Position numbers and translations under genes: made by a program. The notes under the pieces are model-generated. The model did no database searches. It saw only the letters and a list, made by a program, of their open reading frames with translations, and was not told the origin of the DNA. Shown piece after piece: positions 56,102 to 64,000 of a DNA stretch of 64,000 nucleotides (position 1 is its first letter; each line of letters starts with the position of its first letter). Origin of the DNA: RPQJ01 sp963746325 (GTDB lineage Bacteria; Pseudomonadota; Gammaproteobacteria; Steroidobacterales; Steroidobacteraceae); assembly GCA_963746325.1 (NCBI GenBank), contig CAVVBC010000005.1:890983-954982 (forward strand). Reading direction: 5' to 3'.

Positions 56102-56914
56102 ATGAAACGTGTCATCGCAGTCGCGAACCAGAAAGGCGGGGTCGGCAAGACGACCACCTCCGTCAACCTTGCCGCCTCGCTGGCCGCCACGCAGCGCAAG
56201 GTGCTGCTGATCGATTGCGATCCGCAAGGCAACGCGACGATGGGCTGCGGTGTCGAGAAGGCGAGCCTCGAGCGCTCCACCACCGAAGTCCTGCTGGGTG
56301 ATTGCGAACTGGCGGCTGCGCTGGTGCGCGTCGATCCAGGCAATTTCATGCTGCTGCCCGGCAACCAGGACCTGGTCGCCGCGGAAGTGCAGCTGATGAG
56401 CGTCATCGGCCGCGAAGTGCGCCTGCGCAACGCGCTGAAGCCGGTGCGCGACGATTACGACGTCATCATCATCGACTGCCCGCCGTCGCTGAACCTGCTG
56501 ACGCTGAACGCGCTGGTCGCCGCCGACAGCGTGCTGGTGCCGATGCAGTGCGAGTACTACGCGCTCGAAGGACTCTCGGCGCTGATGAACACCATCGAGC
56601 AGATCCGCGCCAGCGTCAATGCCGACCTCGTGCTCGAAGGCATCCTGCGCACCATGTACGACCCGCGCAACAACCTCTCGAACGAAGTGTCGGGCCAGCT
56701 CATGCTGCACTTCGGCGACAAGGTGTTCCGCACGGTGATCCCGCGCAACGTCCGCCTCGCGGAGGCGCCGAGCTTCGGCAAGGCCGTGCTGTTCCACGAC
56801 AAGGATTCACGCGGCGCGCTGGCCTATCTCGCGCTCGCCGGCGAAATGATCCGCCGCGAGGAAGAGGCGTTGGCCGGTCCGGCGCCTGAGCTCGACGACG
56901 AAGACCAGGGCTAA
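56102..56914 (+). CDS. parA: Chromosome partitioning ATPase ParA
   Basis: A 270-residue ParA starting at MKRVIAVANQKGGVGKTTTS; an upstream ATG at 56081 adds 7 unconserved residues. Deviant Walker A is KGGVGKTT, then LLIDCDPQGNATMG and VIIIDCPPSLNLLT. It binds DNA non-specifically and moves ParB-parS complexes. It is followed by parB after 129 bases, with its own apparent promoter (TATCCT at 56085-56090). Confidence 0.95.
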   Translation: MKRVIAVANQKGGVGKTTTSVNLAASLAATQRKVLLIDCDPQGNATMGCGVEKASLERSTTEVLLGDCELAAALVRVDPGNFMLLPGNQDLVAAEVQLMSVIGREVRLRNALKPVRDDYDVIIIDCPPSLNLLTLNALVAADSVLVPMQCEYYALEGLSALMNTIEQIRASVNADLVLEGILRTMYDPRNNLSNEVSGQLMLHFGDKVFRTVIPRNVRLAEAPSFGKAVLFHDKDSRGALAYLALAGEMIRREEEALAGPAPELDDEDQG

Positions 56915-56925
56915 GCTCACTCGAA

Positions 56926-56967
56926 CCCTCACCCGCGCTCTGCGCGACCTCCCCCGCGGCGCGGGAG
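56926..56967. repeat. C-tract plus inverted-repeat intergenic element, copy 2
   Basis: CCCTCACCCGCGCTCTGCGC, then the dyad CTCCCCCGCGGCGCGGGAG (56949-56967). The order C-tract followed by CTCCC and GGGAG arms parallels the element at 8664-8697. It fills most of the parA-parB gap. Confidence 0.45.
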
Positions 56968-57029
56968 CGGTGACAGCCCAAGCCTTCACCGCAACCCGTT
57001 CTCGCTGCGCGGGACAGGGGTCGAGTCGG

Positions 57030-57035
57030 CATAAT
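57030..57035 (+). promoter_or_regulatory. -10-like box close to the parB start
   Basis: CATAAT lies 8 bases upstream of the parB ATG, as similar TATCCT boxes do for rsmG and parA. If used, transcription would begin at or within a base or two of the start codon (leaderless mRNA). Confidence 0.4.
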
Positions 57036-57043
57036 AGTGCGCT

Positions 57044-58045
57044 ATGGCAACTAAGCGACCCTCCCTCGGACGGGGACTCGAAGCCCTGCTCGGTTCCGTC
57101 TCCGCGCCGCCGGCGTCTGCTGCCGGCCCGCCCCGGGCACCGTCGCAGCCGACCCCGCTGGCAGCGTCAGCAGCAACGATGCCGCCAGCGCGGCTGCAAG
57201 CTGCGGCCAGGCCGAGCAGCGCGCCGCGCGACGAAGAGCTGACGCGCGTCCCGGTCGACCTGCTGCAGCGCGGTCGCTACCAGCCGCGACTCGACATGCG
57301 GCCCGAAAGCCTGCAGGAACTGGCGAACTCGATCAAAGCGCAGGGCGTGGTGCAGCCCATCGTCGTGCGGCCGCTCGCCGCGCAACGCACCGGCGAACCG
57401 CTCCGCTACGAAATCATCGCGGGTGAGCGCCGTTGGCGCGCGGCGCAGATGGCCGGCCTGCACGACATCCCGGCCGTCGTCCGCATCGTGCCCGACGAAG
57501 CGGCGGTGGCGATGTCGCTCATCGAGAACATCCAGCGCGAGAACCTCAACCCGCTCGAGGAAGCCCGCGCGCTCGACCGGCTGATCCGCGAGTTCGACGT
57601 CACCCACCAGCAGGCGGCCGATGCGGTTGGCCGCTCACGCGCGGCCGTCAGCAACCTGCTGCGGCTGCTGGAGCTGCCCGACGAAGTGAAGGCTCTGGTC
57701 GAGCAGCGGGAGCTCGAGATGGGTCACGCCCGGGCGCTGCTTGGCCTGACGCAGGTCCGGCAGCAGGTGGAAGTGGGTGCGCTGGTTGCGAAGAAGGGGC
57801 TGTCGGTCCGCGAGACCGAAGCGCTGGTGAAGCGGATGCTCGCCCACGGCGACAAGGCCAATCGCAAGGACGAAGCCGACGCGCCGCGCGCCGATCCCAA
57901 CATCAACCGGCTCGAGCAGGACCTGGCCGACAAGCTCGGTGCCAAGGTCTCGCTGCAGCACGCCCAGGCCAGCGGCAAGGGCAAGCTCGTGATCGCCTAC
58001 AACAGCCTCGATGAGCTGGATGGAATCCTCGCTCACATTAAGTAG
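57044..58045 (+). CDS. parB: Chromosome partitioning protein ParB
   Basis: A 333-residue ParB. An Ala/Pro-rich N-terminus opens into the CTPase/ParB domain (VPVDLLQRGRYQPRLDMRPE, IIAGERRWRAAQMAGL, the GERR motif binding CTP) and SLIENIQRENLNPLEEARAL. The helix-turn-helix (VTHQQAADAVGRSRAAVSNL) recognises parS. The five parS-like sites near recF are its expected targets. The C-terminal dimerisation helix ends GKLVIAYNSLDELDGILAHI. Confidence 0.96.
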   Translation: MATKRPSLGRGLEALLGSVSAPPASAAGPPRAPSQPTPLAASAATMPPARLQAAARPSSAPRDEELTRVPVDLLQRGRYQPRLDMRPESLQELANSIKAQGVVQPIVVRPLAAQRTGEPLRYEIIAGERRWRAAQMAGLHDIPAVVRIVPDEAAVAMSLIENIQRENLNPLEEARALDRLIREFDVTHQQAADAVGRSRAAVSNLLRLLELPDEVKALVEQRELEMGHARALLGLTQVRQQVEVGALVAKKGLSVRETEALVKRMLAHGDKANRKDEADAPRADPNINRLEQDLADKLGAKVSLQHAQASGKGKLVIAYNSLDELDGILAHIK

Positions 58046-58075
58046 CAGCAACTGACGTAGTGGCAAGGGAGTTAG

Positions 58076-58217
58076 AAGGGTTAGGGATTAGGGGTTAGTA
58101 AAGTCGATACTTCTTAATCTGAATCGGAGTCGCGATCTTCGTCGCCGATCAGCTGCATGAATCAGGTGCATCAGGTGGCGTTCCGACTAACCCCTATCCC
58201 CTAACCCCCAACCCCTT
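58076..58217. repeat. Heptad repeat block forming an imperfect inverted repeat
   Basis: On the left, AAGGGTTAGGGATTAGGGGT (58076-58098). On the right, exact 7-base units CTAACCC, CTATCCC, CTAACCC, CCAACCC (58187-58214). The two sides are complementary in part and flank about 90 bases without other features. This is an intergenic short tandem repeat of heptanucleotides. The surrounding 356-base gap between parB and atpI (58046-58401) holds no gene other than the listed sites. Confidence 0.75.
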
Positions 58218-58222
58218 CCGCC

Positions 58223-58243
58223 ATCTGCCGCTGCGCGGCAGAT
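58223..58243 (+). terminator. Perfect 9-bp hairpin upstream of the atp promoter
   Basis: ATCTGCCGC (58223-58231), loop TGC, GCGGCAGAT (58235-58243). It lies 7 bases upstream of the atp -35 box. No T-run follows, so it may end the parB transcript only weakly or insulate the atp promoter. Confidence 0.45.
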
Positions 58244-58249
58244 GCGGAT

Positions 58250-58278
58250 TTGAAGCACTGCAAAAAGACCCCTATACT
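58250..58278 (+). promoter_or_regulatory. Sigma70-type promoter of the atp operon
   Basis: TTGAAG (58250-58255), 17-base spacer, TATACT (58273-58278). It is the best promoter in the window. The predicted start at about 58285 gives a leader of about 117 bases before atpI. Confidence 0.75.
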
Positions 58279-58291
58279 GCCGCGCCTTTCC

Positions 58292-58378
58292 GGAAGCCAC
58301 GCCTCGGCGTGAGCCCGCCCGGGTAACGGATTCCTACGCCACCCGTGGCCGGCCAACCGGCATGTCGTGGCTTTTTTG
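58292..58378 (+). ncRNA. Structured atp leader with terminator-like 3' end
   Basis: AAGCCACG (58294-58301) pairs with CGTGGCTT (58366-58373), extendable by two G-U pairs, enclosing about 64 bases that include the small hairpin CCGG-CCAA-CCGG (58349-58360). The right arm runs straight into TTTTTT (58372-58377). This resembles an attenuator. No regulatory ligand can be named, and no known Rfam class is assigned. Confidence 0.45.
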
Positions 58379-58401
58379 TTGCCCGGAAGTTGGATGGGGC
58401 C

Positions 58402-58821
58402 TTGAGCAACCCAGACGTGCAGAAAGGCCGGCGCCAGGCGCTGGCTGTCGTGCTGAGTCAGGCGGTGCTTGGGGCAGTCGTCGCGGCGGCGTTTTACGCG
58501 ATCGACGGAACCCGTGCTGGCGCATCGGCGCTGCTGGGTACGGCGATCGGCGTCGCAGCCACGACGCTGATGGCCTTCGCGATGCTGCGGCACGGCGAAG
58601 GCGCAACGCTGATGCGCGCCACGATCGGGTTCTTCCTGGGCTGGCTCGTGAAGGTGGGTTTCACCATTGCGTTGCTGGTGATGGCGTTCAGGTCACCGAA
58701 CGTCGAGGCGGTCCCGCTGCTTGCAGCGTACGTCGCGACGTTCTTTGGATACTGGTTTGGCGCGGCCCGCCTCGGTGGCGGTCCGGCCAGCAACAATGGT
58801 CCGCACGGTCGGAGTGGGTAA
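58402..58821 (+). CDS. atpI: ATP synthase subunit I
   Basis: A 139-residue membrane protein. I chose TTG 58402, preceded by GGATGGGG; a GTG at 58345 would extend it into the leader. Four hydrophobic helices (LSQAVLGAVVAAAFYAIDG, LLGTAIGVAATTLMAFAML, TIGFFLGWLVKVGFTIALLV, LLAAYVATFFGYWFGAA) match AtpI, an assembly factor for the c ring. It is first in the atp operon. Confidence 0.85.
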   Translation: MSNPDVQKGRRQALAVVLSQAVLGAVVAAAFYAIDGTRAGASALLGTAIGVAATTLMAFAMLRHGEGATLMRATIGFFLGWLVKVGFTIALLVMAFRSPNVEAVPLLAAYVATFFGYWFGAARLGGGPASNNGPHGRSG

Positions 58822-58827
58822 CAGAAC

Positions 58828-59655
58828 ATGGCCGCCGCTGAGCACGCCGCAGGTCCCGCGAACAGCACCGAATACATCACCCACCACCTGACCCATTTCA
58901 CGGTCGGCGAGGGGTTCTGGTCTTTCCACGTCGACACGATCTTCATGTCCGTGGTGCTCGGCATCTTCACGCTGGGGCTGTTCTGGTCGGCTTCGCGCAA
59001 GGCGACGGCCGGCGTGCCCTCCAAGTGGCAGGCTTTCGTCGAGATCGTCGTCGAGTTCATCGACACCACCGTCAAGGAAGTCTTCCACCTCGACCGCTCG
59101 TTCCTCGCGCCGCTCGCCCTCACGATCTTCGTGTGGGTGTTCATGATGAATGCGATGGACCTGCTGCCGCTCGACCTGCCCGGCAAGGTCGCCGCGCTGT
59201 TCGGCATCCATTACTGGCGCGTGGTGCCCACGGCCGACGCCAACACCACGTTCGCGATGTCGATCACCGTGCTGCTCGTCGTGCTGTACTTCTCGTTCAA
59301 GGCGAAGGGCGCGGGCGGCTACATGCACGAGCTGTTCACTGCGCCGTTCGGCGCGCATCCGGTGCTCTGGATCCCCAACTTCTTCCTGAACCTGGTCGAG
59401 CTGCTCTCGAAGCCGGTTTCGCTCGCCATGCGACTCTTCGGCAACATGTACGCGGGCGAGCTCGTGTTCATGCTGATCGCGCTGCTCGGCGCCGGCGTCT
59501 TCACGTTCACCGTCGGCAGCGCCGCCGGCTTCGTCGGCCAGCTGCTGATGGGCTCGGCCTGGGCGATCTTCCACATCCTCATCATCGTGCTGCAAGCGTT
59601 CATCTTCATGGTGCTGACCGTCGTGTACTCCGCGATGGCCACCGAGCACCACTAG
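58828..59655 (+). CDS. atpB: ATP synthase F0 subunit a
   Basis: A 275-residue subunit a. Transmembrane blocks include TIFMSVVLGIFTLGLFWSAS, and the essential Arg lies in MRLFGNMYAGELVFMLIALL. The C-terminal helix is AIFHILIIVLQAFIFMVLTV. It forms the proton half-channels beside the c ring in the inner membrane. It follows atpI by 6 bases. Confidence 0.97.
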   Translation: MAAAEHAAGPANSTEYITHHLTHFTVGEGFWSFHVDTIFMSVVLGIFTLGLFWSASRKATAGVPSKWQAFVEIVVEFIDTTVKEVFHLDRSFLAPLALTIFVWVFMMNAMDLLPLDLPGKVAALFGIHYWRVVPTADANTTFAMSITVLLVVLYFSFKAKGAGGYMHELFTAPFGAHPVLWIPNFFLNLVELLSKPVSLAMRLFGNMYAGELVFMLIALLGAGVFTFTVGSAAGFVGQLLMGSAWAIFHILIIVLQAFIFMVLTVVYSAMATEHH

Positions 59656-59734
59656 GCCAGACGCCCGCCGCACCGACCACGCCGTTCATTCGTTTTCGTT
59701 TTACTGCAACTGCACTTTCCGCCAGGAGATTGAG

Positions 59735-60007
59735 ATGGAAAACCTCGCGCTCATCGCACAGGTCCAGAGCTACACCGCGATCGCACTCGGCCTGATCATC
59801 GGCCTCGGTGCCATCGGCGCCTGCATCGGCATCGGCATCATGGGTTCGAAGTTCCTCGAGGCGGCCGCCCGCCAGCCGGAACTGATCCCCACGCTGCAGG
59901 GCCGCATGTTCCTGCTCGCCGGCCTGATCGACGCGGCGTTCCTGATCGGCGTGGCGCTCGCGATGTTCTTCGCGTTCGCGAACCCGCTGCTCGCCCGCTT
60001 CGGCTGA
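59735..60007 (+). CDS. atpE: ATP synthase F0 subunit c
   Basis: A 90-residue two-helix protein. Helix 1 is Gly-rich (LGLIIGLGAIGACIGIGIMG), the polar loop is ARQPEL, and helix 2 carries the ion-binding Asp66 in LAGLIDAAFLIGVALAMFF. No Na+-binding motif is evident, so it is a proton type. The 79 bases upstream contain AGGAGATTGAG just before the ATG, a strong ribosome-binding site that fits the high copy number of c. Confidence 0.97.
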   Translation: MENLALIAQVQSYTAIALGLIIGLGAIGACIGIGIMGSKFLEAAARQPELIPTLQGRMFLLAGLIDAAFLIGVALAMFFAFANPLLARFG

Positions 60008-60034
60008 CCCGGCACCTGACGCGAGGACGTCGTC

Positions 60035-60521
60035 ATGAATATCAATGCGACGCTGCTCGGCCAGATGCTGGTGTTCGGGATCCTGATCTGGTTCTCCTGG
60101 AAGTTCATCTGGCCGCCCCTCACCAAGGCGATCGAAGACCGACAGAAGAAGATCGCGGAAGGTCTCGCCGCCGCTGAACGCGGCCAGACCGAGTTGCAGA
60201 GCGCCCACGGGGAAGCCCAGGGCATCATCAACTGCAGCCCGCGAACAGGCCAAGAAGATCGTCGACCAGGCGCACAAGCGCGAGGTCGAAATCGTCGACG
60301 AGGCGCGCGCTACCGCCGTGGAAGAGGGCAAGCGCATCGTCGACAGCTCGCGGCAGGACGCGGCGCAGGAAAAGTCCCGCGCCCGTGACGAGTTGCGCAA
60401 GGACGTGGCCTCGCTGGCCGTGGCCGGCGCGTCGCGTCTGCTGCAGCGAGAGATCGACCCGAAGGCACACGCCGACCTGATCGAGCAACTGGCCCGTGAA
60501 ATCGAGGGCGCCAAGGCCTGA
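60035..60521 (+). CDS. atpF: ATP synthase F0 subunit b (one frameshift)
   Basis: An N-terminal membrane anchor (MLVFGILIWFSWKFIWPPLT) leads into a long charged coiled coil (KAIEDRQKKIAEGLAAAERG). The frame shifts at about 60233, where an extra T in AACTGCAGCC interrupts INAAREQAKKI. Removing it gives 161 residues ending LIEQLAREIEGAKA. Subunit b is the peripheral stalk holding F1 to F0. Confidence 0.94.
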
Positions 60522-60567
60522 GGGCCTGTGGCACCCCCGACGACGACGGAACCTGGAGTAACGATGC

Positions 60568-61107
60568 ATGGCTGAGAAAGCCACCGTAGCGAGACCCTAC
60601 GCCAAGGCGGCCTTCGCCCACGCGCGGGACAAGAACACGCTCGACGCCTGGTCGGGCTGGCTTGGCACCGCGCGCGCGGTCGTCTCGAGCGACGAGTTCA
60701 AGGCATTCGAGAGCAGCCCGGGCGTGGGCAGGCAGCAGCTCAAGGAGCTGGTGGCCAACGTCTGTGGCGACGCGATCGACGGCAACGGGCGGGCGCTGCT
60801 CGACCTGCTGGCCGAGAACGACCGCATCGACTTCCTGCCCGAGATCGCCGAGCAGTTCGACGAGCTCAAGGCCGACCACCAGAACGTCGCCGACGTCGAG
60901 GTCGTGTCGGCTTCCGAGCTCAACGCAACCCAGCGCGAGCGTCTCGCCGGCGCCTTGCGTGCACGACTGCGCCGCGACGTGCGGTTGCATTGCAGTGTCG
61001 ATCCCTCGTTGATCGGCGGTGCGGTGGTGCGCTCGGGCGACCTGCTCATCGACGGCTCGCTCGTGAACAAGCTCCAGCGGCTCGACGTCGAACTGACGAC
61101 TGGCTGA
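60568..61107 (+). CDS. atpH: ATP synthase F1 subunit delta
   Basis: A 179-residue delta subunit: ATVARPYAKAAFAHARDKNT at the N-terminus, helical domain in the middle, and the conserved C-terminal RRDVRLHCSVDPSLIGGAVV RSGDLLIDGS region. It joins the peripheral stalk to the top of the alpha/beta hexamer. It starts 46 bases after atpF; the reading frame is intact. Confidence 0.96.
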   Translation: MAEKATVARPYAKAAFAHARDKNTLDAWSGWLGTARAVVSSDEFKAFESSPGVGRQQLKELVANVCGDAIDGNGRALLDLLAENDRIDFLPEIAEQFDELKADHQNVADVEVVSASELNATQRERLAGALRARLRRDVRLHCSVDPSLIGGAVVRSGDLLIDGSLVNKLQRLDVELTTG

Positions 61108-61170
61108 CGACCGAAAACGATTCAACGGCCCACGCCGCGCACCGCGGCAGGCCCGCAGAGGATTGGCAAC

Positions 61171-62714
<1,544 letters not shown>

Positions 62715-62753
62715 GCCCGTTCGACTCGCGCGACGCACAGGTACAGGTAAGCC

Positions 62754-63645
62754 ATGGCCGGAACCAAGGAAATCCGCCTCAAGATCAAGAGCGTGCAGAA
62801 CACGCGCAAGATCACCAAGGCGATGGAAATGGTCGCTGCCTCGAAGATGAAGAAGGCGCAGGAGCGCATGCGGCGCGGTCGCCCGTACGCGCAGCGCCTG
62901 CTCGACATCACGATGCACGCGGCGCGCGCCAACACGGAATACAAGCACCCGCTGCTGACGCGGCGCGGCGACGTGAAGCGCGTCGGCGTCGTCGTCATTA
63001 CCACCGACAAGGGCCTGTGCGGCGGCCTGCAACACCAACGTGCTGCGCCTGGTGCTGAACCAGCACAAGGAATGGCTGGCGAAGGGCATCGAGGCCGAGT
63101 ACTGCACGATCGGCAACAAGGGCCTCGGCTTCATCAACCGCATGGGCGGCAAGATCGTCTCGCAGGTCACTAACTACGGCGACCACCCGCAGCTCGAGCG
63201 CCTGATCGGCCCGGTGAAGATGCTCATCGACGGCTTCCTCGAAGGCCGCCTCGACGAGGTGCACCTCTTCTCCACGCGCTTCGTCGACACGATGAAGCAG
63301 GAGCCGACGCACGCGCACGATCGATCCGATCCCGCAGGAATGGGTCCTGCCGACCGGCCAGGTCATGAAGGCCGACGTCGGCGAAGGCAACCTGGGACTA
63401 CCTGTACGAGCCGGACGCGAAGGCGGTGCTCGACCAGCCGCTCGTGCGCTACCTCGAGACCGTGGTCTACCAGGCTGCGACCGACAACATCGCCTCCGAG
63501 CAGTCGGCGCGCATGGTCGCGATGAAGGCGGCGTCGGACAACGCGCGCAACATCATCGACGAGCTGCAGCCGGTCTACAACAAGAGCCGGCAGGCCTCGA
63601 TCACCAAGGAACTGTCCGAGATCGTGGGCGGCGCGCGCTGTCTGA
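62754..63645 (+). CDS. atpG: ATP synthase F1 subunit gamma (four frameshifts)
   Basis: The N-terminus (MAGTKEIRLKIKSVQNTRKI) and VITTDKGLCGGL are gamma-type. The frame breaks at about 63030, 63313-63317, 63391-63392 and 63633-63639. Removing one base at each restores LNTNVLRLVLNQHKEWL, PIPQEWVLPTGQVMKADVGE, DYLYEPDAKAVLDQPLVRYL and an ending GGAAV with stop TGA at 63643-63645, 295 residues. Without the last correction the frame would run on through a heptad repeat to 63674. Gamma is the rotor shaft. Confidence 0.9.
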
Positions 63646-63654
63646 CGCCTTATT

Positions 63655-63678
63655 CACCAGTTACCAGTCACTAGTCAC
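63655..63678. repeat. Heptad repeat in the atpG-atpD gap
   Basis: CACCAGT, TACCAGT and CACTAGT follow one another (63655-63675) with CAC after them, a 7-base period as in the parB-atpI gap but with a different unit. It is followed by ATTTTT. Confidence 0.65.
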
Positions 63679-63698
63679 ATTTTTCGTAGGGATCCGCT

Positions 63699-64000
63699 AT
63701 GTCCACCTCAGCCCACGGCACCATCGTCCAGACCATCGGCGCGGTCATCGACATCGAGTTCCCGCGCGATGCGATGCCCCGGGTGTACGACGCGCTCGTC
63801 CTCGAGGACAGCGCCAACACGCTGGCCGAGAAAGGCCTGACGTTCGAAGTCGAGCAGCAGCTCGGTGACGGTGTCGTGCGCACGATCGCGCTCGGCTCGT
63901 CCGACGGCCTGCGAGCGCGGCATGAAGGTGCGCAACACCGGTGCGCCCATCTCCGTGCCGGTCGGCCCGGGCGTGCTCGGTCGCGTGATGGACGTGCTCG
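63699..64000 (+). CDS. atpD: ATP synthase F1 subunit beta, 5' part (one frameshift)
   Basis: The N-terminus MSTSAHGTIVQTIGAVIDIE, then LTFEVEQQLGDGVVRTIALG, is the beta-subunit beta-barrel. At about 63913 an extra C breaks the frame; removing it gives DGLERGMKVRNTGAPISVPV, which runs to the window edge. The catalytic P-loop lies beyond the window. Beta carries the catalytic ATP sites. Confidence 0.92.
   Translation, partial: MSTSAHGTIVQTIGAVIDIEFPRDAMPRVYDALVLEDSANTLAEKGLTFEVEQQLGDGVVRTIALGSSDGLRARHEGAQHRCAHLRAGRPGRARSRDGRA

Noticed and set aside
58076..58098. Telomere-like TTAGGG sequence indicating a linear chromosome end
   Set aside because: It is a short interior heptad repeat with a partner 90 bases away and genes on both sides.

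Overview
This is a GC-rich (about two-thirds G+C by eye) bacterial chromosome segment carrying the replication-origin neighbourhood of a gammaproteobacterium. The set dnaA-dnaN-recF-gyrB, rpmH-rnpA-yidD-yidC, mnmE, mnmG, rsmG, parA-parB and the atp operon is the classic origin-proximal gene set. The CrbS/CrbR-type acetate switch, AcnD/PrpF propionate genes, a wax ester synthase/DGAT and fused CysNC fit a Xanthomonadales/Nevskiales-like lineage, but the sequence alone does not fix the family.

Layout. 1-4.9 kb: a cut-off lipoprotein gene, a beta-lactamase-fold serine hydrolase lipoprotein, a nitronate monooxygenase-like flavoprotein, a YbjN-like exported protein, a decayed TPR-type fragment and a PLDc_N/SHOCT membrane protein. 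5.0-14.2 kb: the origin block, with gyrB, recF, dnaN and dnaA on the minus strand and rpmH, rnpA, yidD and yidC on the plus strand. Five parS-like sites lie in and around recF, and DnaA-box-like sequences cluster between dnaN and dnaA. 14.2-17.7 kb: katG and a RES-Xre toxin-antitoxin pair sit between yidC and mnmE. 17.8-26.5 kb: mnmE, an S41 peptidase, WS/DGAT, a small HExxH protein, mnmG and an OppA-like lipoprotein. 26.6-33.5 kb: NfeD-type and SIMPL proteins, a diheme cytochrome c, a metallo-beta-lactamase-fold protein, a YhdH/AcuI-type reductase and the sulfate-activation genes cysD-cysNC. 33.5-46.3 kb: an acetate-use locus with sensor kinase CrbS, regulator CrbR, acs, a DcaP-like porin, a DUF485 protein, actP, a cNMP/CBS/DUF294 protein and a DnaQ-like exonuclease. 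46.3-54.6 kb: the 2-methylcitrate pathway, with an ScfR/PrpR-type regulator divergent from prpB-prpC-acnD-prpF and a shortened PrpD-like gene. 54.6-64 kb: an ion channel, rsmG, parA, parB and the atp operon (atpI to the start of atpD).

How it fits together. Replication initiation, chromosome partition and ATP synthase are grouped near the origin. About 30 kb of metabolic genes, mostly acetate and propionate uptake and activation, separates mnmG from rsmG. This suggests an organism that lives on short-chain fatty acids and may store carbon as wax esters or triacylglycerol.

Quality warning. Fourteen single-base insertions break yidC, the metallo-beta-lactamase gene, acnD, atpF, atpA, atpG and atpD. 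All are in the same direction, and eight lie in the last 4 kb. Removing one base at each point restores full family-length proteins, so these are most likely consensus errors rather than real pseudogenes. No tRNA, rRNA, CRISPR array or insertion sequence was recognised.
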